Assembly (NCBI GenBank): GCA_024734495.1
Contig: JALMQS010000431.1
Location: 1 to 64,000 of the forward strand
Source of the DNA: Forficula auricularia
Taxonomy: Eukaryota > Arthropoda > Insecta > Dermaptera > Forficulidae
Direction: 5' to 3'
Length of the DNA stretch: 64,000 nucleotides
In this document: positions 1-9,741 of the stretch, one piece after another
Position numbering within the stretch: the first letter of the stretch is position 1
Layout of the letters: each line of letters begins with the position of its first letter
Notes under the pieces: model-generated
What the model was told of the DNA's origin: nothing
Database searches by the model: none
Seen by the model: only the letters and a program-made list of their open reading frames with translations
Program-made: the position numbers and the translations under genes

Positions 1-290
1 GTCCTGTCCAGTTCATTTGACCATCTATGGTAAAGTAAAATGCAGAAAATATATTTTTTAGAATGATTTATTGAGATTTTAAGTTGTTGTTATGCTAAAA
101 GTATATAAACAAATATTTTGCCAATTTCTTTTTAAAAAAATAATTAGTATATTAATTTTAAAACCCACTAATAGTTCATTATAAATATTATCACAGGGTG
201 AGATTAATTAAAATAAAATAAAAAAAAATGATTTTTTTTATTACCAATATTTAAATTAATTCTCATTTTCAACAAATGTTTTGTTTTATT
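1..290. other. AT-rich repeat debris
   Basis: No gene is seen. The first 45 bases match the end of the CATAC palindromic family found at 26.9, 36.5 and 63.9 kb (tatggtaaagtaaaa). The piece 'aaaacccactaatag' near 160-175 recurs within Helitron-like copies elsewhere in the window. Confidence 0.5.
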
Positions 291-435
291 TTTGTTTTGT
301 TTTTTTGGCTTTTCGGCCCTTCTAGCCATAAGCCTAATTACGATACTAGTTATATTTTTTTTTAATTTGTCTCTACCCCCAGGGGTCAGATTTTAGCTGG
401 ATTGCCTCGAGTCGGATTCGAACCCGGGTCCCCTG
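290..435 (-). mobile_element. SINE family 1, 5'-truncated copy
   Basis: On the minus strand this begins just before a pol III B box (GGTTCGAATCC) and continues with the body found in the full copy at 38849-39048, including the 'gaagggccgaaaagcc' end and an A-rich tail. The A-box head is missing. It abuts the poly(A) tail of the SINE at 436-706, so the two form a head-to-tail pair. Confidence 0.75.
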
Positions 436-706
436 TTTTTTTTTTTTTTTTTTTTTTTTTTAATGATATTGATGAGAGAAGGAGATACACCAGAAGGTGG
501 ATCCCCTAAAGGCCTGTATGGACTGGCCCCTCAATCGTGAAAAGAACAGAACAGAAGGAAAAGAAGCCGGGATCACGAGCCAATCTCAGAAACTTAGATA
601 CAATTTAATATCCAATTTACCAAGGTTTTAGGGGCTTCGAGCAGTGGTAAATCCTCCGCGCGATAGCTCGCTGTCACGCTACCGCCTAGCCTATCTGACC
701 CCCCCA
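436..706 (-). mobile_element. tRNA-derived SINE family 2, complete copy
   Basis: Read on the minus strand: a G-rich start, an A-box-like TAGGCTAGGCGG, a B-box-like GCTCGAAGCC about 55 nt further on, a unique body, then a tail ending in ggtgtatctccttctct, an AATATCA motif and a poly(A) of about 27. The first 45 nt equal the head of SINE family 1. The 3' tail matches the 3' end of the LINE fragment at 12545-13075, the usual sign of a LINE partner that mobilises the SINE. Confidence 0.8.
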
Positions 707-1535
707 TTTTTTGTTTTTTTCAATTTCATTTTAAAAATTAATTAGTTTATTTATTTTAAAACCCACTAATAATTCATTATAAATATTAATATACTAGTAT
801 ATATATTAAAATTATGAAATTTAATTATTACAGGGTATTAAATAATTAAATTAAAATAAAAAATAAATTTTAATTAGCTCATTAACAATTCATTCTAAAA
901 TCCAATATTTAAATTTATTAGCTCATCTCATAATCATGCAGAATTTGCAGAAAACTTAGAGTGTCTTGAAAAAGTTTTATTTATTTCTCTAATTTTGTTA
1001 ATTTTGTGAAGATTCGAGAGGGGCAAATGCTCTTTTTGCTGCCTTCCATTTTTCCATAACTTTTGGCAATACAATTGCATACTTTCACGTAGGTAGTAGG
1101 TAAATAAAACTAATTCATAAGTAAAAAAAAAAGCAAAACCCTCAAATTCTGCAAGTTTTATATTCTGATTAAATTGTTCAATCTCTCCAGCAATCAAGCA
1201 CTCCATCAGCGAGATTTTAAATTGTTTCAATTTGTTTGAGTTTAACCAGGAAGGGAACGACCCAATTTGCGCTTCAGTTTGTCATACATAACCTCAAAGG
1301 CGGTTCAATGATAAAGACGAGAAACAAAATGCACTCAAATACATATAAGTGAATAACGAGATACTAAATATCAATTACTTTAAAAAAACGTTAATTAGAT
1401 ACAATTTAAAATATTATGCCGTGTATTAGTGCACACCTAATGACTTTCCTTACTACGTTTTAATAAAATAAAAAAACAACATCAACATAAAATTAAACAA
1501 ATTAAAAGGAAATGATTAGAAAAGATGCTGTGCTG
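707..1535. other. AT-rich interval without a supported gene
   Basis: Contains the dispersed 'aaaacccactaat' piece near 755. A minus-strand 98-codon ORF at 1230-934 has no recognisable domain and shows no splice or promoter context. I see nothing else. Confidence 0.4.
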
Positions 1536-2274
1536 TAGTCCAGGCAAATTGCGTGTAAAAATGGCTTAAACAGGAAATAATGCCCGGTAAAGATTTTATT
1601 GCTGGAATACATTTATTGGTACTCCAATATTACTGCCCTAATTTTTCCCAAAATCTGTGTTGTGGAAATTTTTCTACGTGCCTCAAAATGAGAAAATTTC
1701 GGAGTTTTTTTGATTTTACTTGAATAACTCTAAAACAGCTTATTAAATCGAAAAGATATCTATTAGATAAATTAAAGCTCTTTAAATTACACGTAAAATG
1801 ATAAAAATTTCAGTCTATGAGCCAACAGTTGTTTTCTTGAACTTAATGTATAGAAACTTTTTTGAAAATTTTTTTTTTTTTTTTTTAATAAGAATTTGTA
1901 TAATTTGATTGAATGAGGGAATGCATGTGATTTAAAAGTGATTAGATTCTAGTTTGGATTTTCTGTTTGTAAATAAATAATGATGGGATGTATGATGACC
2001 TCACATAAGGGTCAAATATCTAATTATAATGTAATATATAGAAGGGATTTATATAAACTCATTACTTTCATTCTGAAACTTTTGGGTCCAGGCACGTTAA
2101 AAATTCGCATGAAGCTAAAAGAAATTTTTATTTTTGACAAGGCTTGGTTCGATCACATATGTGTACCGCATTTTGTGTATAACTGTAAGTCTAAATAACC
2201 AACTTGGTCAACTTATAATTTTTTATAAAAAAATATATCAATTAACATCCATTTGTAAAAAAATTTTTTAGCCT

Positions 2275-2322
2275 AATTGACTGAAGATGGCCAAATAAAA
2301 TTTAGGCCGAAACGTCTCATTA
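2275..2322 (+). ncRNA. hammerhead-ribozyme-like motif (loopless stem III)
   Basis: CTGAAGA at 2281-2287, a GGCC/GGCC stem II, GAAA at 2309-2312, then CGTC. UGA just before the core can pair with UCA just after GUC (stem I, only 3 bp before a mismatch). Position 7 of the core is A, which the hammerhead tolerates. Stem III would be C-G plus A-U with no loop, so self-cleavage as a monomer is doubtful. Confidence 0.5.
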
Positions 2323-2836
2323 AAGGTGTTTTATTGAACCCAGTGATTCCATCTTTGGCTGATACCTCCTCCTTCATCTAGTACAGTTTCATCACAGTCA
2401 CGAACTCTTACAATATTCAGTCTATTTAGGTTCAGTAGAACCAGTACGGAAAATGTAGAATATCTATAAATCTAAGAGTTTTATCAAAAAAATGGTCCAA
2501 GTAAACGTTCAAATCAACAAAATTCCCTAGAAAATGAGATAAGAATCAAGTTTCTAGGATGAGTGGTTTTCATTTTATGAATGAAAAACTACGATTTTAT
2601 GCAAAAAATTGCATTTATTCAAACTTCAACCTTAAGTTACCATTATCCAATTAAGATGAAACTTTATTTAAATTGTAGCAAATTTAATCCAGTTTAAAAA
2701 TGTATAGAGTCGTCTTTGTCGAAAACGTGCTGCTTCATGGTCAAAATGGGTAAAAATCGAATGAAGTACGAGTTTTAGGGATATTCAAAAGTGATCCCGG
2801 GGGCTGTTTTTTGACAGGCGCTAGTACCGGTTCTAC

Positions 2837-2960
2837 ATCATCATCATCAATCAGCCCTTTTTCTTGTCCACTGCTGAACATAGGCCTCCTCCAAATGTCT
2901 CCAGCTTTTCTCGATCTTTTGCAGCTTTTATCCAGTTTGTCGATATTCTTCTTATATCAG
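2837..2960 (-). mobile_element. RTE-type LINE 3' stub with target duplication
   Basis: On the minus strand the last codons resemble the RTE C-terminus (EEAYVQQWT in a shifted frame) and end in a GAT/ATC microsatellite tail. The copy is bounded by a perfect 14-bp duplication, agtaccggttctac, at 2823-2836 and 2961-2974. It is 124 bp, so the insertion was heavily 5'-truncated. It interrupts the palindromic element around it. Confidence 0.75.
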
Positions 2961-3248
2961 AGTACCGGTTCTACTGAACTTAAAAAGATCAAATTTTTAT
3001 CATTTTACGCGTAATTTAAAGAGCATTAATTTATCTGATAGATATCTTTTATATCAGATAAGCCGTTTTAGATTTATTCAAGAAAAACTGAAAAAACTCC
3101 GAAATTTTGAGGCCCTTAGAAAAATTTCGACAACACAGATTTGAGGGAAAACTTAGGGTAGTAATATTGGAATACCAATAAAGGTATTCCAGCAATAAAA
3201 TCTTTACCGGGAATTATTTTCTGTTAAAATCCTATTCTACCTGGACTA

Positions 3249-3592
3249 CTGATAAAGCTTATATTTTTTTTAATTGAATTTATTGAAGGTTAAATTTTTA
3301 TTTAAATCCCACATCATTATTTATAATAATTTATTGAACAATAATAAATAATACAATATAACTAAGGGCCATCCATAAATTACGTCACACGAATTTCATG
3401 ATTTTTGGAATCCCCCACCGTCCTTGTCACAGGTGGCCGAAATTAACGGGTTAAGGTGTTTTTGGGTTGAGAATTGGTATGTCAGGGTCTCATCTTCGGT
3501 TAAGTTGGTTTTGATGGGTTTTTCGTTAATTGAAATAATTATTCACAGGTGGTTGTCTCGACAAAATGTATATTTTCATTTTTATTCAATTT
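3249..3592. other. AT-rich interval, no gene seen
   Basis: Contains a short piece of a dispersed repeat (ccatccataaattacgtcac near 3369), which is also echoed at 4560-4630, but no coding or structured signal I can support. Confidence 0.35.
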
Positions 3593-3599
3593 CCTTTTG

Positions 3600-4249
3600 A
3601 TAAATAATTGTTTTTTTTTTTTTTTTTTTCATTTTAAATCCCACAAAAATATCATTACAATTATTATTATATATTAAAAGTTGGACAATTTAATTGATTA
3701 AAAATCGAGTTTTAAATCCCACAAATTTTATATATTAGAATTTGACAATTTAATTAATTATAAAACTCGACAAATTGTCATTTAAAAAAAAAAATTATAT
3801 AGTATTAAATTGAAAGTTTTTTTGCCGTGGGTAGCAGAATTTTTATATATTGAAGGAGACAATAAAAGAGTGTTTCTTCTGCTGGAATTATAAATTTTAT
3901 TTATTTATAACTAGACTATAGTTTCGAGGGCTTTGCCCTCTTCATCACTCTATTACAATTATAGTCTCTTAAACTATAGTCTTGTTATAAATAAATAAAA
4001 TTTATAGACACCTCTTTTATTGTCTCCTTCAATTATATAGTATTTATTTATATACCTATATACACAATTACACATAATCTGTGGGCCACTAGAAGGCTAA
4101 AAATGCAAAAACTGGGTGCGGGGGCGGGAGGGGGAATGGGGTGCCGGGTGGGGTGTGAGTGGGGTTCGGGGGGGGCAGGAGGCGTGTACTATAAATAGCT
4201 TTTAACTGAAGCAAAAAGTTACCGAGCATCGCTCGGTGGCCAGGCTACT
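3600..4249 (+). mobile_element. Helitron-like element, 3' part
   Basis: Ends with the 3' hairpin ACCGAGCATCGCTCGGT (4221-4237; 7-bp stem, 3-nt loop), the mark of the same family at 16.0, 22.4, 23.8, 47.5, 52.1 and 55.0 kb. A G-rich segment precedes it at 4110-4190. The copy is degenerate upstream and holds a nested palindrome at 3807-4030. The terminus is not a textbook CTRR, so 'Helitron/Helentron-like' is inference. Confidence 0.55.
3807..4030. mobile_element. palindromic PLE-like mini-element, family A
   Basis: Two inverted arms (gaaggagacaataaaagag and its complement) follow a one-sided tail of about 40 bp. A perfect 14-bp duplication, aattatatagtatt, flanks it (3793-3806 and 4031-4044). 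The minus strand carries a hammerhead-like core, but as GTGATGA, so the invariant C3 is G. Stem II (GAGGGC/GCCCTC), GAAA and GTC remain. Likely catalytically dead. Family members: 14024, 30624 and 60787. Confidence 0.7.
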
Positions 4250-4824
4250 TATTATTAAATTAAAACAACACTTCCAAAATTATTTATTTATTTCTAATTA
4301 AAATATTTTTTCATAAAATCATTAATAAATCAAGCATTTTACAAATTTTAGAAAAACATAACAAATCAAATGAATGATACAAAATTTAATCATCTTCTGT
4401 CCATGGATATTTTAAATTTTTTCGTTAAAATTGAGTTTTAATACTTTAGATTTATAGGTATTATTAAAGTTGGTGTCAGGAAATAAGGATTATATCTTTA
4501 TGCAAATAATTTTTATTTTGTTGCCAACGTTTCAACAACTTTGTTGTCATAAGGCTTATGACACGTCCCCCTTGTCACACTTTGTTGACCCCCCCCCCCT
4601 TGACGTGTGACGTTATTTGTGAATGACCCCTATTAAGAGAATATTTGAAAATTCATGAAAAAAGTAAATTTCAATTATCAAAATTTACGTCTCTCTTCAG
4701 ATTTATTAGAAGGATTAAAAACTATTCAAACTGTATATTAAAAAAAAAAACTTGTGGGCTTCATCCACATAAGCTCACTGGGAAAGTGAAACTTTAATTT
4801 TAAAACCCACTAATAGCTCATGAG
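4250..4824. other. AT-rich interval, no gene seen
   Basis: Contains a C-tract near 4591-4602 and a short repeat piece. The dispersed 'aaaacccactaatag' piece directly precedes the hAT element. Confidence 0.35.
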
Positions 4825-4992
4825 TAGAGACCGGATTCTTATGCAATTGCATATTTTGTTTGCTGACACATACGACCTAGTAGACCAATTATCTATCCGA
4901 ATCATGCATCTAGGATACTATGGGTTAAATTTTATACTGCATATTTTTGCATATTTGAGTAATATTGCATAAAATTGCATATCTGAAGGATA

Positions 4993-5424
4993 TTGCATAA
5001 AATTGCATATTTCGAGGCAAATGCAGATGTTTTAAAAGTAACTTTTCGGAGAAAGAATGAAAAAAATAAGAAATATAAAACAAGAGACACTAATTTAAAT
5101 TCGAAGAAAACTGAAATAGGCCCCAACGACAAGAGTGTACTGTTGGACTACCAAGTAAGAGGTTGGATTACAAATGATGTAAACAAACTACAAAACAACA
5201 ATCCACTTATTTTTCTTATTATTCAGCTGTGCTTTGACTTGACTAGATACCATACTCTACACGAAAATACCGAAAAGTTTTCAATTTTTTCTTCCCAAGT
5301 AAAAGTGGGGGTTTTAGTTTCCTTTAAATTTGACCCCATTACCTCTGTGGATGTGGAGCGATTCTTTTCATCTTATAAATCAATTTTAAGTGACCGTAGA
5401 CATAATAACCTGAAGATAATTTAG
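4993..5424 (+). pseudogene. hAT transposase C-terminal remnant
   Basis: A 143-codon ORF. Only its last 40 or so residues are recognisable: 'FDPITSVDVERFFSSYKSIL' followed by SDRR is the C-terminal dimerisation motif of hAT transposases, which usually read 'VERSFS.YK.IL.DRR'. The rest shows no catalytic residues, and the RNase-H-like domain, BED finger and insertion domain are gone. It lies inside hAT TIRs and in the expected orientation near the element's centre. Non-functional. Confidence 0.7.
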
Positions 5425-5600
5425 AAAAATACTTGTAAACATAAATTATTATTCACATTACAATAAAATTTTAATTATTATTGAGATCTTTTTTACTTAG
5501 AGAAAGTGGTGTAGGTTTTAGGTGAAACATGAAATAAATTAATAAAGTAAAGGGTGTGTAGTTTCACAGTGAATTAAATAAAATCCAAAGAGGTTTATAC

Positions 5601-5643
5601 AAACTCAATATATTTCGGATTATTAGTCCATCATCAGGAGTTT
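5601..5643 (-). ncRNA. type-I hammerhead ribozyme candidate, left arm of family B
   Basis: On the minus strand: AAACTC, CTGATGA, stem II GGA/TCC with a 7-nt loop, GAAA, TATATT, GAGTTT. AAACUC and GAGUUU make a perfect 6-bp stem I. Stem III is minimal (A-U, U-A). The expected cut follows the U before GAGUUU. Confidence 0.65.
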
Positions 5644-5679
5644 ATTACTGATATACAGGTTAAAACAGTTTTAACCTGT

Positions 5680-5722
5680 AAACTCCTGATGATAGACTAA
5701 TAATCCGAAATATATTGAGTTT
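5680..5722 (+). ncRNA. type-I hammerhead ribozyme candidate, right arm of family B
   Basis: Mirror of the left-arm motif: AAACTC 5680-5685, CTGATGA 5686-5692, GAAA 5707-5710, GAGTTT 5717-5722. Stem II is weaker here (AGA against TCC, one G-to-A change). Confidence 0.6.
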
Positions 5723-6479
5723 GTATAAACCTCTTTGGGTTTTATTTCATTCACTGTGAAACTACACACCCTTTACTTTATTAATTATTGAGATTCTTTG
5801 TTAAATATATTTTTTTTATGGCCTTCCGGTACTATAGCCCACTTTGGCCATTCAGTGTTCGTGTGTGTGTATGTGTGTGGAAGTGTGTGTAAATTAGTGT
5901 AGGGATCATATTATTGCCGGTAAAATTTTGCGCCTTATTTTTTTATTAGTTTATTATTTGTACGTCAATAGGAAGAGATGGTTAATATAAAAAAAGTAAT
6001 GCAATCGCTTTCTGTTAAATAAAACTACCCCCTCCCTCCCCCCCGTATTTTTTCGTTCACTTTTTTGAAACATTATTATATTTATTATGTTGAATTTATT
6101 CAAGAGCACCACTTATTTATTATTTCTTTGAGTTTAAAGATTTTTTAATATATTAAATATAATGAAAATTTTGTGAAATTTTTTACTCAATAAAAGTACA
6201 TATTTGAAACTTGGGTGTCTATAGCTTACTTTATCATTTTATTTCTTTCATAGCACTCCTTCAAATATATAGTCTTTTTGTCTTCAATTTTTATTTTTTA
6301 GTGTATAAAAAAATTTCTTTTGCCAATTTTTACTGCATATATTTGCATATTTCAACGTATTCTGCATATTACTTGCATATTTCGGCTTTTTAACTGCATA
6401 TTTTGGCAGTTTTTACTGCATAAAAATCCGGTCTCTAGCGATAATATAAGAAATAATATTTTAAATGAGGTTAAAAAAA

Positions 6480-7285
6480 TCCGCTGCTTTTTAATATAGT
6501 TATGGATGAGATCATTGGCGAAATCAAAAATCTAAAAGGATATTCCTTGGGGGACGATAATATAACATGCGTTTGCTACGCAGAACGATGCAGCACTCGT
6601 TGCAGAAGATTAAGATTCCCTCCAGCGCCTCCTGTATAAATTTAGCTGTGTTGCGCATAAATTCGGTCTAACCCTGTCAACCAAGAAGACCAAAACACTG
6701 ACAATCTCTGAATCACCACTCCGATGTAAACTACAACTGTACGATACGATTGTCGAACAAGTCATGTCCTTCACATACCTTGGCATCCAAATGACCTCTC
6801 ATCAAGACCTAGAAACAGAGGTAAGACATCAGGCAATAAGAGCCTCAAAAATATCGGGTTGCCTTAACAATGCAATCTGGTCAAATCAATATTTAAGAAC
6901 GGAGGCCAAGGTACGAGTCTACAAAACCGTAGTACGTCCAATATTAACTTACGCAGCAGAGACAAGACCCGACACTGCAAAAACTTCTCAATTATTGGAA
7001 ACGACTGAAATGAAGACATTACGAAGGATAATGAACGTGACCAGGCTCGATAGGATGAAGAGTGAAGATATTAGAGAAAAATGTGGAATACAAAAGGTGG
7101 GCGAATGGGTTAAAAGAAGAAGAGCGGAATGGTATGCGCATGTGAGAAGAATGCCAGAAGACCGACTGGTAAAGAAAGTGATGACAAACAAGCCGGTTGG
7201 AATAAGAAGTAGAGGTCGTCCTAAGAAGAGATGGTATGACGTTCTGGAAGAAACAAACCTATAGGTTTAAAAATAAGAAGAAGTA
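6480..7285 (+). pseudogene. RTE-clade reverse transcriptase fragment
   Basis: The C-terminal third of an RTE ORF. It starts in the segment before the active site (FNIVMDEI) and runs through the YADD box, the thumb and the conserved end 'RSRGRPKKRWYDVLEETNL'. An extra A falls in the YADD codons near 6585, and a TAA interrupts the frame at about 6611, so it is dead. The reading frame is open from 6764 to 7264. The tail is a short AAG repeat, as in the minus-strand RTE at 55710-57332, to which the protein is clearly related. Confidence 0.85.
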
Positions 7286-7444
7286 GAAAAATCAAAGTAC
7301 TTTTTATATTACTTGATTGTACTCCTGAAGCCACCAAGAGCAAATTTCTGTTTGCGTAAGATACGTTAATTTAAAAAAACACTGCAGTTACTGTGTAAGA
7401 ACGATTTTTAACATTTCATCTTATAAGGGATTTAATAATTGAAG

Positions 7445-7482
7445 GATCAATGTTTGTCCTGGGCGACGTAACCGCTAGCGCG
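7445..7482. other. GC-rich junction at the broken end of the duplicated ankyrin exon
   Basis: About 35 bp of unusually GC-rich DNA in very AT-rich surroundings. It contains GCTAGC next to GCGGCCGC. The minus strand (TAGCGGTTA) has a weak resemblance to a tRNA A box, so a SINE head is possible, as is an artefactual junction. It replaces the last codons and stop of the ankyrin exon. Confidence 0.4.
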
Positions 7483-8002
7483 GCCGCTGTGGAAAGAAAT
7501 TCGACCATAGTAGTTTTCCCCTTTGTTTAGATAATTCCAACGGTGTCTTGCCATCTTGATTTTTAATATTTGGATCTGCTCCATTTTTTATTAAAATTTT
7601 TAATGTGTCCAATTGATTTCCATAAACAGCCCAATGAAGGGCAGTCCAGTTTTCATGATTTTGGTGATTTATATTAGCCCCCTGGCTGATCAAATGTTCG
7701 AGAATTGTCGTTAAACCCAGATTAGCTGCATAAGTTAAAGCTGTTTCATTATTAGAATTAACCGCATCAATATCTGCCCCCCTTCTCAGTAGATATTCCA
7801 CAATTTTCGATTGATTATACCTGGTGGCTGAAATCAATGGCGTTTTTTTATATTGATCCCCTTCTTTTGGTTTGTTAAGATTTGATGAATTTTGATTGAT
7901 ATAAAATACGACAGCAGGTAGATTTCCAACTTCAGCTGCTTGCCAAATATCAGTAGTATTTCCTTTTTCCCCAGGTCCAGAAGTAATTTTCAATTCCTCA
8001 AT
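7475..8002 (-). pseudogene. duplicated ankyrin exon (copy A), C-terminus broken
   Basis: Paralogue of the exon at 10741-10204. It opens after a good acceptor (tttgcag before ATTGAGG) in phase 0 and encodes the start of the domain (IEELKITSGPG, DIWQAAEVGNLPAVV) and about three and a half ankyrin repeats, e.g. 'NETALTYAANLGLTTILEHL' and 'ENWTALHWAVYGNQLDTLKI'. Near 7515 a one-base deletion shifts the frame relative to copy B (KTDMVEFLS becomes KLLWSNFFP). The exon then runs into the GC-rich junction, losing the normal stop. A short coiled-coil exon lies upstream at 9774-9742. It could be an alternative last exon, but decay is the simpler reading. Confidence 0.7.
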
Positions 8003-8025
8003 CTGCAAATGAATGAATGTATTTT

Positions 8026-8747
8026 TAATCGACTTCAATAAAAGAGGAGGTTCTCTATTCGACTGATTTTTTTTTTTTTTGTGCCTATGTTACCTCATAT
8101 CTCCGCCGATTGTCAACCGATTTTGAAATTTTTTTTGCATTGGGTCCAGTCTTGCTTCCGATTGGTCCCATTTTTTTTCGTTTTTTTTTCATAGGTATTA
8201 GACCTTTTTTATTAGGTTTGTTTATGAACCGATTTCGATGGTTCTTTTTTTATCCGAAAGGGGGTGTCTTAGGGATGGTGTCATATTAATTTGGTCAAGT
8301 TCTGATGATATGATCACTATTAATAACATCACTAAAAACAGAAAAATAAAAATAATTTTTAAGAAAAAATAAAAACCGACTTCAAAAAATTAAATGCAAC
8401 AAATAAAATAAACTAAAAGGTATAAAATAATTATTATCTTATTTAGTTACAACTAAACGACGAAATATTAACATGAAATTACTTTTTGAAGTCGGTGCCA
8501 AACATATACCTTTTATGAATCGCACTCGACCGATCTTACTTAGTACTTTTGGAAGGTACGCTCGCTTATAGGTATAGTTTGTTTGGTACCGACTTCAAAA
8601 AGTAATTTCATGTTAATATTTCGTCGTTTAGTTGTAACTAAATAAGATAATAATTATTTTATACCTTTTAGTGTATTTTGTTTGTTGCATTTAATTTTTT
8701 GAAGTCGGTTTTTACTTTTTCTTAAAAATTATTTTTATTATTTTTAT
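8026..8747. mobile_element. GAAGTCGG foldback element, copy 1
   Basis: An inverted-repeat element with ends and internal pieces built from 'accgacttcaaaaa' and 'tttttgaagtcggt'. The arm 'taactaaacgacgaaatatt' near 8450 mirrors 'aatatttcgtcgtttagtta' near 8615. Copies at 30866-31577 and 38018-38840 share order and spacing. No ORF. It sits in the intron between the copy-A ankyrin exon and the degenerate piece at 8765. Confidence 0.7.
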
Positions 8748-8764
8748 ATTACAATTTTAGGTGG

Positions 8765-8925
8765 GCCATCTGTTGGTTTCTTTTTAAATTAGCCACAAGC
8801 TATTTTGAAAGGCAATATTCGAGAATTGTCATTAAACCCTGATTGGATGCATAAATTAAAGTTGCTTCATTTTAAGAATTAACTGCATCAATGTCTTCCG
8901 CAAACCCCCTCCCCCGGATCTTGAA
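8765..8925 (-). pseudogene. degenerate ankyrin-exon fragment
   Basis: About 110 bp is similar to the repeat-2 region of the ankyrin exons (cgagaattgtcattaaaccc, gaattaactgcatcaat) but has changes that close the frame. A sister fragment lies at the same relative place beside copy B (10790-10950), so it predates the duplication of the block. Confidence 0.6.
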
Positions 8926-9040
8926 GCATCTATGACGTCACACCAGCTTTGTTTACTTCTCAACATTGTCAAATGTGTTTTTATTACTAGTGCAATAATT
9001 TTAGTTATTTTGTGTATTATATATGAATTTTAAAGTAAAT
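8926..9040. promoter_or_regulatory. CRE-containing segment upstream of the THAP relic
   Basis: Contains the palindrome TGACGTCA (about 8934) in a locally less AT-rich stretch. Function unknown. Confidence 0.25.
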
Positions 9041-9200
9041 AAGAGCTGTGTGGTCCTTTCAGTGCGATAACACATAAAAAAACCCCGTAGCAAGTTATTT
9101 GTTTACCTTCCACACAGGAAAAAAATGCGAAATAAGTGGCTTGCAAGGAGAGATCCAAAAGCTATATCTTTAAATACTATAATTTATTTCTGTGTTTAAC
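9040..9200 (+). pseudogene. THAP-domain relic
   Basis: Frames between 9045 and 9175 give 'SCVV', then 'CDNT', then 'KLFVYLPHRKKMRNKWLARR' followed by DPKAISLNTI. That fits the N-terminal half of a THAP zinc finger (C-x-C start, a Phe/Leu-Pro segment, then the invariant Trp). A stop and a frame change fall between the first cysteines and the KLF segment. The second half (C-x2-H, AVPTIF) is not seen. THAP fingers occur in host proteins and in P-element-type transposases, and nothing here decides between them. Confidence 0.5.
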
Positions 9201-9500
9201 TTAAGTTTTTACTTTATTTCGTAGATTAAAAAATGGTGGGTGCATAATGAACTTGTATGAGTTTTAAATTTAATAATAAATTAAGTCTTTTGTACGGTTT
9301 GGTTCATTCATATCTAAAGTGGAAATTGACTCAGTTTATTTTATTTATTAGTCCTTGTTTAATGAAAGAAACTCTCCCAGCTTCAATAAATCAATTCTAG
9401 GCAAATTGGAACTATTTGCCTTGGTAAACCCTGGCTACGTTTCTTGGTTATGTTTTGACAACACATAAGTCGGCAAATGTTCTCCCAGCTGATATTTCGT
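9201..9500. other. intronic AT-rich interval, no gene seen
   Basis: No ORF or repeat that I can name. Confidence 0.3.
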
Positions 9501-9504
9501 CTGC

Positions 9505-9565
9505 TCGTGACGTCAGTCCTGCTTTTTCGCTCTGATTGGTGTTCAAACTAACATGGCGGATTGCA
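9505..9565. promoter_or_regulatory. promoter-like motif cluster (CRE, CCAAT, ATGGCGG)
   Basis: TGACGTCA, then CTGATTGG (CCAAT box in reverse), then ACATGGCGGAT (YY1-like), all within 50 bp. The inverted repeats at 17.3 and 19.4 kb carry a similar set, ATTGG with AAGATGGCGGC and TGACGTCA. It may be a transposon-borne promoter rather than a host promoter. Confidence 0.35.
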
Positions 9566-9741
9566 GTATTCAATAGTTTTATTTTATCAAATAAAAAGAA
9601 TCTCGTTAATAATATAAAAATAAATACTTTTTTGTAATCTATGAATCATATTTGATTAGATAAATACATTATTTTAGTGTTGGTTACTATCATCATGACT
9701 ATTATTTTCTCTATCTTCCATAAATAATTAAAAAGACTCAC

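Larger units (their letters stand above)
1536..3248. mobile_element. TAGTCCAG long-inverted-repeat element, copy 1
   Basis: The left end starts TAGTCCAGG and the right end closes with CCTGGACTA. About 300 bp on each side is mirror-imaged, for example 'attttattgctggaatac' near 1595 against 'ccagcaataaaatcttt' near 3190. Relatives lie at 27386-29230, 46194-47360 and, split by another element, at 49.5-51.0 kb. No transposase is visible. The centre holds a hammerhead-like motif (2275-2322) and an RTE stub (2837-2960). Confidence 0.7.
5488..5783. mobile_element. palindromic hammerhead element, family B
   Basis: Arms of about 120 bp mirror each other around 5668, with a one-sided tail (5488-5536). 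An 11-bp duplication, attattgagat, flanks it (5477-5487 and 5784-5794). Both arms carry a hammerhead core; see the two ncRNA entries. It is nested in hAT element 1, so it arrived later. A broken relative lies at 48441-48531. Confidence 0.75.
4825..6437 (+). mobile_element. hAT element 1
   Basis: Terminal inverted repeats begin TAGAGACCGGATT and end AATCCGGTCTCTA. Subterminal 'gcatatttngcatatt' motifs recur at both ends, as hAT elements often show. The 8 bp outside each end (ctcatgag and gcgataat) do not match, so the flank has changed or the element recombined. It contains a truncated transposase and a nested palindromic element. A relative lies at 43897-44618. Confidence 0.75.

Noticed and set aside
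934..1230. 98-codon minus-strand ORF
   Set aside because: No recognisable domain, no promoter, no splice sites, no paralogue in the window.
4817..6445. 8-bp target duplication of hAT element 1
   Set aside because: The bases outside the two ends (ctcatgag and gcgataat) do not match, unlike hAT element 2.
7450..7480. Vector contamination at the NotI/NheI sites
   Set aside because: No further vector-like sequence follows on either side; the flanks are ordinary AT-rich genomic DNA.
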